A DNA stretch of 64,000 bases from Orthonyx spaldingii (lineage: Eukaryota > Chordata > Aves > Passeriformes > Orthonychidae). Where the stretch lies: NCBI GenBank assembly GCA_013397795.1, contig VZTJ01005910.1, positions 242,764 through 306,763 on the forward strand. Direction: 5' to 3'. Shown here piece after piece: positions 49,301 through 59,008 of the stretch (position 1 is the first letter of the stretch; the number at the start of each line of letters is the position of its first letter). The position numbers and the translations under genes are program-made. The notes under the pieces are model-generated. The model worked only from the letters and a program-made list of their open reading frames with translations. It did not search any database and was not told the origin of the DNA.

Positions 49301-52300
49301 TCAGATTATCTCTTTTGATCCACAGTCCTAATATTCATGCTGGCACATTATTATCTTCCTCTGCTTTGAACAAACTATCTCAACAGAAAGAATCTGTTAC
49401 AACCACATATGAAAATATAAAAGCATCTGATGAGCACTACAGTTGCTGTTATGAAGAGCTGGATATTTATTGAATAAGCAATATAATTTCAATAATTCAA
49501 ACCACATTCTAGAACTATTCCAGTAAACAAACATTCCTATTTATTTGTATAATGTAATGGAAAAGTAAGATTCCTTTTCACAGCCTCTGGTACCTCAGAT
49601 ATCGACTTGACATCTTTGAAGCCCAGATAAGTCCAAACAAACAAAATATCAACACTCTCCATCAAAATTAACTGAAACGTCAAGAAGTTTCTCCAGCCAG
49701 ATTTCCCTCCATGCGTATTTCGCTCTTAAAAATAAATGATCTTATGTTTTGTTGCTTTTCTGTGCTTAAAAAATGTTTCCTGAGAATTGTTCTTTCACAG
49801 TGAATCTCAAATTGTTTTAAGGAGTTTGTTTGACACTTCCCACCAATGGAAAAGAGTCCTTTTCTGTGAGAAACCACTCTCTCAAGATATTTGAATTTCC
49901 AAGCAGCTTCTTACCCCACAGTACCGCTCCTCGTTGAAGATCTGTGGAGGGAGGGGAATTCCATTCTGAGGCTTTTTTTCACCCGGGACATTCTCTCTCA
50001 TCCATTTCCTATTGTCCTCATCCCCTGCTATGTCCATTTGCTGAAAGTCGATCTTGTTGGCCTCTAAAAAGCCCACAACTTCTTGCTGTTTCTTTTTTAT
50101 CTGGGTAGGAAAGAGGAAATACAACATCTCTTCTTTAAAAAGAAAATTATTTTCTGAAAGCTGCTGCTATTACAAGAACTCAAGCAAGTTTACAGAGTCT
50201 TTTAGATTGGAACAGACTCCAAGATCATTGAGTCCAACCTTTGGCCAAAGCCCACCTTGTCCCCAGCCCAGAGCACTGAGTGCCACATCCAGTTGTTCCT
50301 TGGACACCTCCAGGGATGGGGGTTCCAAACCTCCCTGGCAGTTCCAATTCTTGACAACCCTTTCCATGAAAAAATTCTTCCTGAAAGTTGAAAGCTCCTG
50401 AAGTGGGATTCACTTCTCCAGTAGCCCTCAAACTTTTTGAAGCTGAGATTCAACACTTTGTCAGCACCCAGAGCGCTGCCACTACACCCCTCCCACCACA
50501 CACCCACCCCCCAGCTTCTTTCTTTCTTCCTTCCTTCCTTCCCTGGATGCAGTGAAAACTCCAGCTCAGAAATGAGGCTCAGCAGGAAGCCTCCTACTGT
50601 GTTCCCAGATCTGGGAATGTGGTGTACAGATACCTATGGTGATCCTGCCTGAACTCAGGACAGGTCTGAAAATGCTCATATTTTCCTCAGCATGGAACAG
50701 CCTCCTTCTCCCCACCAATGACATGTGACATTCAGCTTTCCATGAGCCACGTTTCTCCCTGTCTCTGTTCTGTAATGCTAGGCATAAATAAATGTCACAG
50801 AATCAGAATCACAGAATAGTTGGGATTGGAAGGAATCCTCCAGTCCAACTGCACTGCCAAGCCAGGGTCACCTGGAGCAGCTGACACAGGATGGTGTCCA
50901 AGGGGGGTTGGAATGTCTCCAGATAAGGAGACCCCACAACCTCCCTTCTTCCTGTTTCAGAGCTCTGCCACTCTCAGTGTCAAGAAGTTCCTCCTCATGT
51001 GGAGGTGCAACTTCTTGTGGTTTAGTTTATGGCCATTGCTCCTTGAGACATAATATATAAATATGAGTGAAGGCTCAAGAAAATCCAGCACAGCTGAACT
51101 CCTGTGCTTAAATACATCCCCCATTACAGAATTACTTTCCAGCTGGACCACGAAGAACGTGCTACATACAAATCAAACTTGTTACACTCAGCCTCTGTGA
51201 CACCTAAAATTCACTCATGGTCCTTACTCCCTTTGATTCTGGTTCTGTACAGGCCTAGGATGCAGGCACTGAGCTTGCAACCCATCCCTTTACTCTGAAA
51301 ATGTTAACACCCACTACACTCCCCTACTAAAGGAATGCTACTCCTAAGCAGCTTATGAAGAACTTGCCACCAGACATAGCTAGAATGAGGCATCAAGGTA
51401 ATTTTTATATCTTATGATTTGAAACCATGTCTTCCATATGTCAGACACCTGAACACCTGAAATTAAAGTGACACCACGCCAGTGAAAATCAGAGAGACAG
51501 GCAATGAGATGAGAAGTCAGGGATTATGTATTTCCAAAATCTAATAAAACAGAAGAGCTGAAGTAGAGTGATATCTTATTATCCTGGAAAGACGAATTCT
51601 CATGAGCAAGGATAAAATTTCTTTTCCTTGTTCAGTCAAAGAAGCATCTATCTACATACATGCTTGCTTATAAAAAACAACAAACAGAAAATGCTGTACA
51701 TTTTTATGACAATAAGGGAGGTTTACAGTGAGCTAAAAAAAGTGCATCACTTTGAATGGAAACACTAATCCAACGTGGTCAAAAGCCATGCAGTAGACAG
51801 AGCCCAAAGGTGCTTACTTCTATTCTTATTTTCTCTTTTTAAACAGAGATAATTTCATTACTGGCTATTTAGCTGCAGAATTATTTGCAGAACACATGCA
51901 GGCAGCGGGAAGGATTGCCCAAGGGACGTTTCACTGGAGAAAGTGGCAGGATAATGTTTGTATAAATGGTTAATAAAATCTGCAGGAGCCAGCAGCAGGA
52001 GTAACATCACATGCTCTGACAGCCAGGGCTCTCAAGTGCTGTCAGCTGCAATTCCAGGGTCAGCCTGTCCCTTTGGACACGGGCTCTGCAGGAGATAGGG
52101 CTCCTGGAATAGCTGCTGCTCCAGACAGACGGTGCCTCTGAGGAGATAAGGGAAACAGAGCCATGGATTCTGTGCTCCCTCGCTTATAAAAGCTGCAACT
52201 TTTAAACCTGGCTTGATAGTTTCTCTTCAGCTTGAGGTTTATAGTGCACAGGAGGCTCAGGCAGCGCCAGGTATGAAAGCAAAAATTAGGCACAAATTGT

Positions 52301-55300
52301 GTGAAAAAATGAATGCTGAGGTAAAAGAGTAAAGTTACATGGAATTATGCTGCTTAAGGAAAAGGCAAGGAGTTTCCTACTATGGCAATGACCATAAACT
52401 GAGCAGAAGATGTGCTGTGTCCTAAGGCTCACCATTACTGGGTTTTAGGCAGAGCAAAAGACTTGGGACACAACCAAGTGTGAAACCACAAAGCAAATCT
52501 TTGCTGTGGGTGGCACTAAATGCTGGGCAACCAAAAGAATCTCTCCAAAGAAAGCAGCACTCAGAGAGGGAAATTTAGGGTGTAACAACACAGAGGACAT
52601 GCAAAGGCTTTCCCAGAAGGGATGAGACTGCAGGAGCTTGTTTGTGTGCTCACATGTGTCTGATGGCATGGGAAGAATTCAAATTGCTTGGGCATAGATT
52701 ACTTGGAAAGTGGTGATGAGCAGGATATTATTTCAGCAATGCCATTTTTTTCTTTCAGCAAAGCTTGAGTTGCACCATCCCTAGCAACTAGTCTCTTAAA
52801 ATAAGAAAAAATTGTTTTAAATAAGTAGTATCTAGCTAGAGTGTAAGAATTGCTAGAGAGGTTGTGGACTTCCCATCCCTGGAAGTGTTCAAGGCCAGGC
52901 TGGATGACAGAATCACAGAATGGTTTGGGCTGGAAGGGACTGAAAGATCACCTCATTCCAACCCCCTTCATGGGCAGGGACACCTTCCACTGTCCCAGGT
53001 GCTCCAAGCCCCATCCAGACTTCCACAGATCCATGGGCAGCCACAGATTCCCTGGGAACCCTGTGCCAGGGCCTCACCACCTTCACAAGGAAGAATTTTA
53101 TCCTAATATCAAATCCAACCCTTTACTCCTTCATTTTAAGGCCTTTCTCCCTTGTCCTGTCCCTCCAGCCCTTGGAAATTGTCTCTCTCCATGTTTCCTG
53201 GGGCTCCTTCAGGCCCTGCAAGGCCACACTGAGGCCACCCCAGAGCTTCTCCTCTCCAGGCTGAACAATGCCAGCTCTCCCAGCCTTTCCTCCCAGCAGA
53301 GCTGCTCCATCCCTCTGCCCATCCTGGTGCCTCCTCTGGGCTCTCTCCAGCAGCTCCAGGTGCTCCCTGTGCTGGGCCCAGGGCTGGGGCAGCTCTGCAG
53401 GTGGGCTCTCACCTGAGTGGGGCACAGGGACAGAATCCCCTCCCTTGCCCTGCTGGTTATGATTTTGATGCCAATTTGAAGCGGAACAAGTTCATAAAAT
53501 ATCATCAAACCCACTGGAAATAAAAGGATTTTAGAGGTGTCAAAACCATGAACAGCAGAAAGCAAAACTGCAAGACTTCCTCTGTATAAGACATGAATCC
53601 TCTTTCTCCCACAGTTTAGAATCTTGCAGGATATTACCAAATCCTAAACACCTCTGTGACTAGCAACAAATTTATTTTATTTTCTTATTGCTTGCTCCAA
53701 GCCAAGCTTTTAGTACTTTTTAGGGCTATAAATAAATGTCTCCACTTCTGCCTGCCCTAATGAATAGTTCAATATCAGCTATGTCTGGAGCAGAAAGGTA
53801 ATAATGCTGGAGATATTCAAAATAAACTTTTGAAGGACTGAGGGGAAAAATACAGACTACAGATTTGCTCCAGAGCCACAGTGAATTGTAACATTCCAGC
53901 AGTTGATCCAGAGAACCAGAATGTCACTGGGTTCACTGCATTCACTTGCACAAAGTATTTATTAACATGAAAACCACTTGCAGTGAGTAGGGTGACCACG
54001 TATTGCATAAAATGGAGACTTTTTCATTCTTTGCCAATGATCCCCTGCTGATTTACACCAGAGGCTGGGCCCATCTTATACTGAAATTCAAAATCAACAA
54101 CATGCATTTGATGGAGATAGCCACATCGAAGAGATCACCAGTGCTAATAGGACAATTTAAACCTCCAATTTAAACTGTTTAGGGATTAAATTAATTCTCT
54201 TCAGGAAAAGCTGTACATGCTTAGTACAAAATTTGTATTTAATAGGATTTTAGTGATATATTGAGGTTTGTGCTAACTCCTTGCGTGAGTGAATTTTATT
54301 TTATACATACCAGAACTCACTAAAGGTTCATTGAAAGGATATCTTCCATCCATGTTCACCAGAAAACATGGAAAACTACTCCAGCTGAACGCTGGGTGTA
54401 CTCGGCACTGCAATTCGAATCAGTAATCTGAACTCAAGCTGAGATTGCTGCAGCTATACACACACCCAGCACAGCAGAAAGGAGCAAATACGGAGGAATA
54501 TTGCCATGTGGAGATTCCATACTTTTCTTTTGGAGTCTCCAGATCCAAACAGGCCAAACAGGAGCAAGAAGAGGGCCCGTGCACAGCACACGGCAATTTA
54601 TAAAGCTACTTGAGCAGTGAATGCTCTATTACAAATTGCAAATTATCAAACCTAAACTTCCCAACTTCCTCTTTTTTTCTTGTTTTTCCCCTTGTATCTG
54701 AGGTATATTTTTTAAAAAAAGAAAAAGAATGATAAATGTCAATAATAATTTTAGAGTGTCAGGCTTAGGAACAGGCTGGGTGAGAGAGCTGCAAATTTCC
54801 TCAGCATTATTCCAACTGTGACTTTAGTGAAGGACCCCCCGTTCATTTCCTACAGAGGATGGTGCCATGAACAGGGGGTGTTTTCTGGAGCTTTTCCACT
54901 CTGGAAGCTTCTTAAAGAAATGGAGCTGGCGTCAGGGAGATGGAGATGCAGTTACAGCTCTGTGCGAGCACCAGCCGGGTTGTTCAGCCGTGTCACTGGG
55001 AGGGAGGGAGGGAGTGCCAAAGGAAAACTGAAATCTGAGCTCATCTGGGAACTGGATATAAAAGGAAACAGTCCTTTCCCGGTTCCCACCTCCCACGGAC
55101 TTCCAACCTCCCTACTATTCACATGCCCTTCCCTGCGGCTGATACGCTCTGCTGACAGCTACAGCAGCAGATCTCTGTGCTAAAAATCATCAGTATAGCA
55201 TTTCAATAGACACACACACACACACAAAAAAAACCAAAAAACAAAAACCAAAAAACAAAAACAAACAAAACAAAAACAAAAACAAAAACAAACAAAAAAC

Positions 55301-55921
55301 CCCCCCAAACAAACAAACAAAAAAACCCCCAAAAACCTAAACCAACCAAAAAGAAAACAAAACACCGACAAAACCAAAAAACCTCGGGAAAGGGAGAGGC
55401 TCGGGGAGGAAGTTTTTCTGCATAACTTTATTCAGCTCCAGGCTCTTTCTTAGATTTTCCCCTTTCACAGGAGCAGTGTCCTAAAGTCTCTTTTAAAAAC
55501 CACTTTATTTTCTCCTGTAAACAGCCTACCTTCACTTTTTCACAATTACAATACCCACTCTTTCCTTCTTCAGTGTATATATATTGCAGATGCTTTCCCA
55601 AACAGCAGTAAATCTATGAAATGACAGATAATTTAGACATAAATGTTAGAACTGTGGTAAAAGCTCGCAGGCAAGCCAGCCTGCACTGACAGGAATTCTC
55701 TACATCTTAGCAGCTTTCAAGAATAAGGTGGTCAGGGCAGAATAAAACTAAGGGTTATTCCTGCTAAGAATTCCAGCGGGTTTTTTGCCACGTGCAGGCT
55801 TTTTCCTGGCATCTCGTGGGATAATTCCCCACCCTGACCCCAGCAGTAAGAGGCGGATGTTAAACGAGTCACCTACCGCTGTAGACCCCGAAGATGTGGC
55901 CACAAAGACTTTGATCACCAT
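31318..55921 (-). CDS. SH3BGR: SH3BGR, complete coding region in six exons (gene span)
   Basis: SH3 domain-binding glutamate-rich protein is a small cytosolic protein of heart and skeletal muscle with a thioredoxin-like fold; its biochemical role is not settled. The six exons (45, 186, 81, 195, 30, 66 bp) are all phase 0, with GT/AG junctions, and sum to 603 nt, 200 residues plus stop (human is 239). Residues 1-104 form the SH3BGR domain, including the proline-rich SH3-binding motif PLPPQIF and the conserved YCG-DF..FF..KEENIIYSFLGL block. No CxxC redox motif is present, as is usual for this family. Residues 105-200 are an acidic Glu/Asp/Lys/Thr-rich tail, less conserved than the domain. A further alternative tail exon within the introns cannot be excluded. 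LCA5L diverges on the other side of the promoter, as in human. Confidence 0.93.
31384..33639 (-). other. SH3BGR intron 5, with a CR1 copy
   Basis: Holds the CR1 copy at 32672-33114 and A-rich runs at 32551-32583. Nothing else recognised. Confidence 0.6.
32672..33114 (+). mobile_element. CR1 LINE fragment in SH3BGR intron 5
   Basis: Antisense to SH3BGR. GGGAAAGGGGCTCAGCCTGG, GGAGGCTCAGGGGGGACCTC, GTGAGGCCTTGGAATGAGCT, tip AACCCTGATAATTCCATGAG. Confidence 0.92.
33640..33669 (-). CDS. SH3BGR: SH3BGR exon 5 (30-bp microexon)
   Basis: Ten residues, EVEEEHAATG, flanked by an excellent acceptor (TTTTTGTATCTCTTCTGTAG) and donor (GGG|GTATGT), both in phase 0. As a length multiple of three it could be skipped without changing frame. 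Confidence 0.75.
35389..35457. repeat. (TGAG)n microsatellite, about 17 copies
   Basis: Perfect tetranucleotide array; the repeated S-L-T-H frame on the minus strand is its product. Confidence 0.97.
35526..35600 (-). mobile_element. MIR-like ancient SINE remnant
   Basis: AAGCGATTTGTCCTGGGTCA, then CACAGGAACTGGGTGGTGG, resembles the reverse complement of the MIR core (CTTGCCCAAGGTCACACAGC). A further MIR-like piece (CATAAAATGAGATCCAGAGA) lies at about 35225-35315, so one old element may be split by later sequence including the TGAG array. Confidence 0.45.
36875..37069 (-). CDS. SH3BGR: SH3BGR exon 4 (acidic repeat tail)
   Basis: Sixty-five residues, starting with four or five imperfect copies of K-S-D-A-T-E (ETEKSDATEKSDATEEKSD), then a stretch rich in E, D, T and P ending PPEDQQ. 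Acceptor GTTGCTGCCAG; donor CAG|GTAATT. The position, phase and composition fit the glutamate-rich tail of SH3BGR; the exact sequence does not match the human tail, which is expected for a low-complexity region. Confidence 0.85.
37925..38305 (+). mobile_element. Older CR1 fragment
   Basis: Diverged sense copy with CAGAGGGGGCTACAGGAACA, GAGAGCCTGTCTTATGAAAG and GCTGTGAGGGGATATGATGG, order and spacing as in CR1, but many changes. Confidence 0.5.
39440..39567 (-). mobile_element. CR1 LINE 3'-end fragment
   Basis: CATAGAACCATGGAATGGTT, GGGACACCTTCCACTAGACC, AGCCTCATCCAACCTGGCCT. Confidence 0.88.
39799..39820. repeat. (CA)n microsatellite, 11 copies
   Basis: Perfect dinucleotide array. Confidence 0.95.
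40741..41245 (-). mobile_element. CR1 LINE fragment, about 500 bp
   Basis: Tip with three near-repeats of AATCACAGGATCAGAG, followed by the GGGACACCTCCCACTGTCCC, CTTCTCCTCTCCAGGCTGAA and GGTGCTCCCTGTGCTGGGCC blocks. Confidence 0.92.
42441..42572 (-). mobile_element. MIR-like ancient SINE remnant
   Basis: AATCCTCACAAGACCCTTGTGAGGTAGG-like start (GAATCCTCACAAGACCCTTG), then a TTTATTTCCC stretch, GGCACAGCTAAAGCAGAAAG and TCACACAGGGACTCAGTG. The order matches the reverse complement of the MIR 3' half (L2-like tail to core). Confidence 0.6.
43001..43042. other. Assembly gap, 42 N
   Basis: Directly preceded by a run of nine G, so the missing sequence is probably G-rich and of unknown true length. 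Confidence 0.99.
43620..43700 (-). CDS. SH3BGR: SH3BGR exon 3 (end of the domain)
   Basis: Twenty-seven residues DFESFFSAKEENIIYSFLGL followed by APPPGTK, the last helix and the conserved exit of the domain. Acceptor GTTCCTTTCGTAG; donor AAG|GTATGC. It lies about 580 bp from the N gap. Confidence 0.97.
44383..44590 (-). mobile_element. MIR-like ancient SINE remnant
   Basis: TTTCACCTGCACAACACTCC, ATCACTGTTTTTGTGACTGG and GTGACTGGCCCAGAATCACA follow the order of the MIR reverse complement, with a short unrelated stretch between the second and third blocks. Confidence 0.55.
45958..46490 (-). mobile_element. CR1 LINE fragment, about 530 bp
   Basis: Tip ATAGAATCATAAAATAGCCT, then CCTGCCATGGCAGGGACGCC, CACCCTGTGCCAGGGCCTCC, CTTTCCATGTTTCCTGGGGC and GGTGGGGTCTCACCTGAGCA. 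Confidence 0.92.
47520..47735 (-). mobile_element. Older CR1 fragment
   Basis: CTCAGGAGACCACCTAGACC and AAAGCAGGGTCAATACTGAA, then diverged CR1 ending near CTTTCTCAGGTTAAGG. Confidence 0.6.
49915..50100 (-). CDS. SH3BGR: SH3BGR exon 2 (core of the SH3BGR domain)
   Basis: Sixty-two residues from IKKKQQEVVGFLEANKIDF to NEERYCG, including WMRENVPGEKKPQNGIPLPP, where PLPPQIF is the family's proline-rich motif. Acceptor CCTCTTTCCTACCCAG; donor GGG|GTAAGA. Strongly conserved with vertebrate orthologues. Confidence 0.97.
50203..50400 (-). mobile_element. CR1 LINE 3'-end fragment
   Basis: GATTGGAACAGACTCCAAGA, ATCATTGAGTCCAACCTTTG and CCAGCCCAGAGCACTGAGTG; same variant as the copies at 15271 and 20401. 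Confidence 0.85.
50797..51065 (-). mobile_element. CR1 LINE 3'-end fragment
   Basis: Tip CACAGAATCAGAATCACAGA, then TCCAGTCCAACTGCACTGCC and GGAATGTCTCCAGATAAGGA; a third CR1 variant. Confidence 0.82.
52846..52906 (+). mobile_element. CR1 piece, sense, cut off by the next copy
   Basis: GAGAGGTTGTGGACTTCCCA and GTGTTCAAGGCCAGGCTGGA, an internal CR1 segment that stops where an antisense CR1 tip begins. Confidence 0.8.
52908..53440 (-). mobile_element. CR1 LINE fragment, about 530 bp
   Basis: Tip CAGAATCACAGAATGGTTTG, then GGGACACCTTCCACTGTCCC, the CTTGTCCTGTCCCTCCAGCC block and GGTGCTCCCTGTGCTGGGCC. Confidence 0.92.
55208..55382. repeat. (CA)n followed by (CAAAAA)n-like A-rich repeat
   Basis: About nine CA units pass into an A/C-only stretch of CAAAAA and CAAAC units. 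The phenylalanine/cysteine-rich minus-strand frame over it is not a gene. Confidence 0.9.
55877..55921 (-). CDS. SH3BGR: SH3BGR exon 1 (start codon)
   Basis: Encodes MVIKVFVATSSGSTA, the first beta strand of the thioredoxin-like fold, almost identical to the human start of the domain. Donor GCG|GTAGGT. The ATG is chosen by homology. Confidence 0.93.
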
Positions 55922-56106
55922 GCTGACAGCGATGGAAGTGAATCAGCACAGCAGCCCTGCTATCCACAAGTCCCAGCGATCCCAGGAGGAATCCAAATGT
56001 TCCACAGCTCCTGGGCTAAGCCGGGTCCTAAATGGGTGCCCGCTCCCCCCAGCAATCCGGCAGCTTTGCCCTCTCCCTCTCCCCGGGGTCCCGGGTTTTC
56101 CCATCC

Positions 56107-56139
56107 ATTGGCTCCTGGGTATTTTGGGACGAGGATTGG
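56107..56139 (-). promoter_or_regulatory. Two CCAAT boxes upstream of SH3BGR
   Basis: ATTGG at 56107-56111 and 56135-56139 reads CCAAT on the minus strand, about 190-220 bp before the SH3BGR ATG. The surrounding 55950-56180 is GC-rich for this region. No clear TATA box was found at a fitting distance. Confidence 0.4.
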
Positions 56140-57630
56140 TCAGTAAGAGGAGCCACAGCAAGGGGTTTGCACCTGCCCCCGGCCTTATTGCATTAGATTG
56201 ACAGGGTGGCAGCCCAAAAAAGGCAAGGGAGAGTAGTGCACCAATGAGACAGGGCTGGAGAAATATTTGGGAAGGGGGGGAAGGGACAAGTGAGAAGGGA
56301 GAAGGGACGGAGAGCTGGCAGGTTCATGCTGGGGGCAATCCCAAAGCTGTGGGGTTGCAGGGGCACTGTCACAGCTAAGTCCTGCAGGAAAGAGCTTTCC
56401 CTGACCACTACAAGGCTTTGGAGTTGTAGCTGGAAATTTCAAATTATAAAAGGGGAAGGGGAGGCCAAGGGGAGCATAGATGCAGCAGTAATTATAGCAG
56501 AGATCAGATTGAAATAAGCCTTGGTTACAAACACTCTCAGCTTTAAAGAACTCATCTGCAGTGCAGGGCTCAGGGACTGCCCCGACATAAATGTGAGTCA
56601 GGACACTGCCTGATACTGATTTGCCTGGTTCGATGTACCCAGAACCTAGTGCTGCATTTTCTCCTCTTTTTTGCACCACCAGTGAAAATTTCCAGGGCAC
56701 AAGGTGTAAGAAGAGGTCCAGGATACTCAGCAAAAAAAATTTCCATTATCCTGTATTATCCCGGATGCTCTTTTTTCCATCTGGTTGTCGCCTTCTACCC
56801 CAGAGATCACCACAATTCAGTGGCTGCCTGCACATACTTGCTTGAGAAGGTCTCTGGGCATGAGAAGTATTTGAAGAATGCTAAATGGTCACAGACTATT
56901 TTCAAATTTTAAGGGCCAAGTCTGTTTCTGCTGTGAGCAACATGAGCTCAGTAAAGCTGACCCTGTGCCAGAGGTGAAACTGGACTGGGTTTTACAAACA
57001 CACATTTCACATGTTAAGATTGAATATAGCAATGTCTGATCCTGAAAATGCTTAAAATGGATTATAATACTTTATTTCCAGGATTCATTGGATTGGACTA
57101 AATACACTATTATATAGTAATAAAGAGTAAAAATTTTGTTGGAAGGAAGTTTTTTGTGTTCACCAGTATGTGAAGCTGGAAATGCAGTACTCCATGTATG
57201 GAATCAGGATCCTGAAAAACTGCACTGAAAACTAAAAATAACAGTATGGACAGTTTACTGTGGCTCACCATCTGTCATTTCTTTTTACTTTTGAGAGGCA
57301 ACAGGAGATCCAGCAAAAACCCTATTAGAAGCAGGTATTTTCAGAGTATTTTCCTGAAAAAGAACAACCACCAAAAAAAAAAAAAAAAAAAACAAAAAAA
57401 AAAGCCACAGTGAAAAAGCATAAATTATTGCCTGAGGTTGTTACCCATGCTTGATTCTCATAAGATTTTAATAGTGAATATAGCCTGGGAAATGACTGGC
57501 CATTTGGAATAAAATATTTCCACATTATTTGCTTTTCTGTGCCCTGAAGAAGTACAACCAAAGGAGGAAGTGGTCTTAGGCTTCACAGCATACTGATTAG
57601 CCTTGTGATAATGATGTTAATAATTTATCA

Positions 57631-57760
57631 GAGAATCACAGAATAAGCTGAGTTGGAAGGGATCATGGAATCCAACTCCTGGCCCTGCACAGCACCGTCC
57701 AGAAGAGTCACACCATGTCCTCAAAGCAGTAAATATTTGCACCACCAAATGTCCACAGTC
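57631..57760 (-). mobile_element. CR1 LINE 3'-end fragment
   Basis: CAGAGAATCACAGAATAAGC, GAGTTGGAAGGGATCATGGA, GTCCAGAAGAGTCACACCAT. Confidence 0.78.
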
Positions 57761-57989
57761 AAATTCTGGGACAGAATTGCCAATGAACTCTCAGCTTCAT
57801 CCCCGAAACACTCGCTTGAGCCACACATGGAAACATAATTCCCAACATCCCAGCGCACCTGGGGCTGGCGGGTGAGGGCTTTGGGTTATGACTGCCATTG
57901 TGTGCAGCCTCGAAGGAACACATGGCTTCGTTCTGAAGGGATTTTTCCCCTTTTTCAACTTAAGAATGTTGAGTTTAACCCTGAGTTTG

Positions 57990-58265
57990 GAGACTGTTGA
58001 ATCCGGCCTGTGCGCTCTGAGGGCGCGTCCAGGCCGTCAGGCGCCTCCATGGCCACAGCACGGTGAGACCCACATCGCCAAATTCCCATTAAAACCCTGA
58101 TGTAGTACTGAAATATGAGGGTGGAAATACACACGCAGCCTCCTCTGCCAGGTCTGGGCTGAAGGAAAAGGGAGGGAAGAGAGAGGAAAAGGGTGAAACC
58201 CCACTCCGAGGGTGCTGCCGCCATTTCCCACAGCAACGGCGATGGAGGGCGGTGATGGCAGCTCG
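57990..58265 (+). promoter_or_regulatory. CpG-rich patch with a donor; candidate LCA5L promoter/first exon
   Basis: CpG density rises (GTGCGCTCTGAGGGCGCGTC, GCCGTCAGGCGCCTCCATGG), followed by a plausible plus-strand donor GCACG|GTGAGA ending near 58062. An ATG lies 14 bp before that donor. Position upstream of LCA5L and on its strand fits; no homology supports it. Confidence 0.35.
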
Positions 58266-58395
58266 TGAGGCCCTGAGGGGATGGCACACCCTGGGGTGGA
58301 AGTGGGGAGAGATTCCCAGAGAGGACACGGGACAAGGTGGGATCCTTCACCTGTGGGTGACAGGGGGACAGGGAGAGCAGAGCAGAGTGATGGCG

Positions 58396-59008
58396 GGACA
58401 TGGGGCTGGGTGTGGGATTGTGTGTCCATGAGGGACACTGAGGGGTGCCAGGACATGGGGCTGGATGTGGGATTGTGTGTCCATGAGGGACTCTGAGGGA
58501 TCTTCCAGGACATGGGGCTGGGTGTGGGATTGTGTGTCCAGCTGGAACACTGAGGGGTGCCAGGACATGGGGCTGGGTGTGGGATTGTGTGTCCATGAGG
58601 GACACGGAGGGGTGCCAGGACATGGGGCTGGGTATGGGATTGTGTGTCCATGAGGGACACTGAGGGATCTTCCAGGACATGGGGTGGATGTGGGATTGTG
58701 TGTCCATGAGGGACACTGAGGGGTGCCAGGACACGGGATATGTGTGGGACTGTGTGTCCATGAGGGACACTGAGGGGTGCCAGGACATGGGGCTGGATGT
58801 GGGATTGTGTGTCCATGAGGGACACTGAGGGATCTTCCAGGACATGGGGCTGGGTATGGGATTGTGTGTCCATGAGGGACACTGAGGGATCTTCCAGGAC
58901 ATGGGGTATGTGTGGGATTGTGTGTCCATGAGGGACACTGAGGGATCTTCCAGGACATGGGGTGTGTGTGGGATTGTGTGTGCGTGAGGGACACTGAGGG
59001 AGCTGCCA
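58396..59008. repeat. Minisatellite, about 56-bp unit, 11 copies
   Basis: Each unit begins GGACATGGGGCTGG, contains GGGATTGTGTGTCCATGAGG and ends in one of two forms, GAGGGGTGCCA or GAGGGATCTTCCA. Unit length varies by 1-3 bp. Two 327-codon minus-strand frames overlap it and are products of the repeat. Confidence 0.97.

Larger units (their letters stand above)
43701..49914 (-). other. SH3BGR intron 2
   Basis: Holds one MIR-like SINE and two CR1 copies (45958, 47520). Other frames, such as 48158-48532 on the plus strand, show no family resemblance. Confidence 0.6.
50101..55876 (-). other. SH3BGR intron 1
   Basis: Several CR1 copies and the A-rich repeat at 55208-55382; no other exon or gene recognised. 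Confidence 0.6.
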
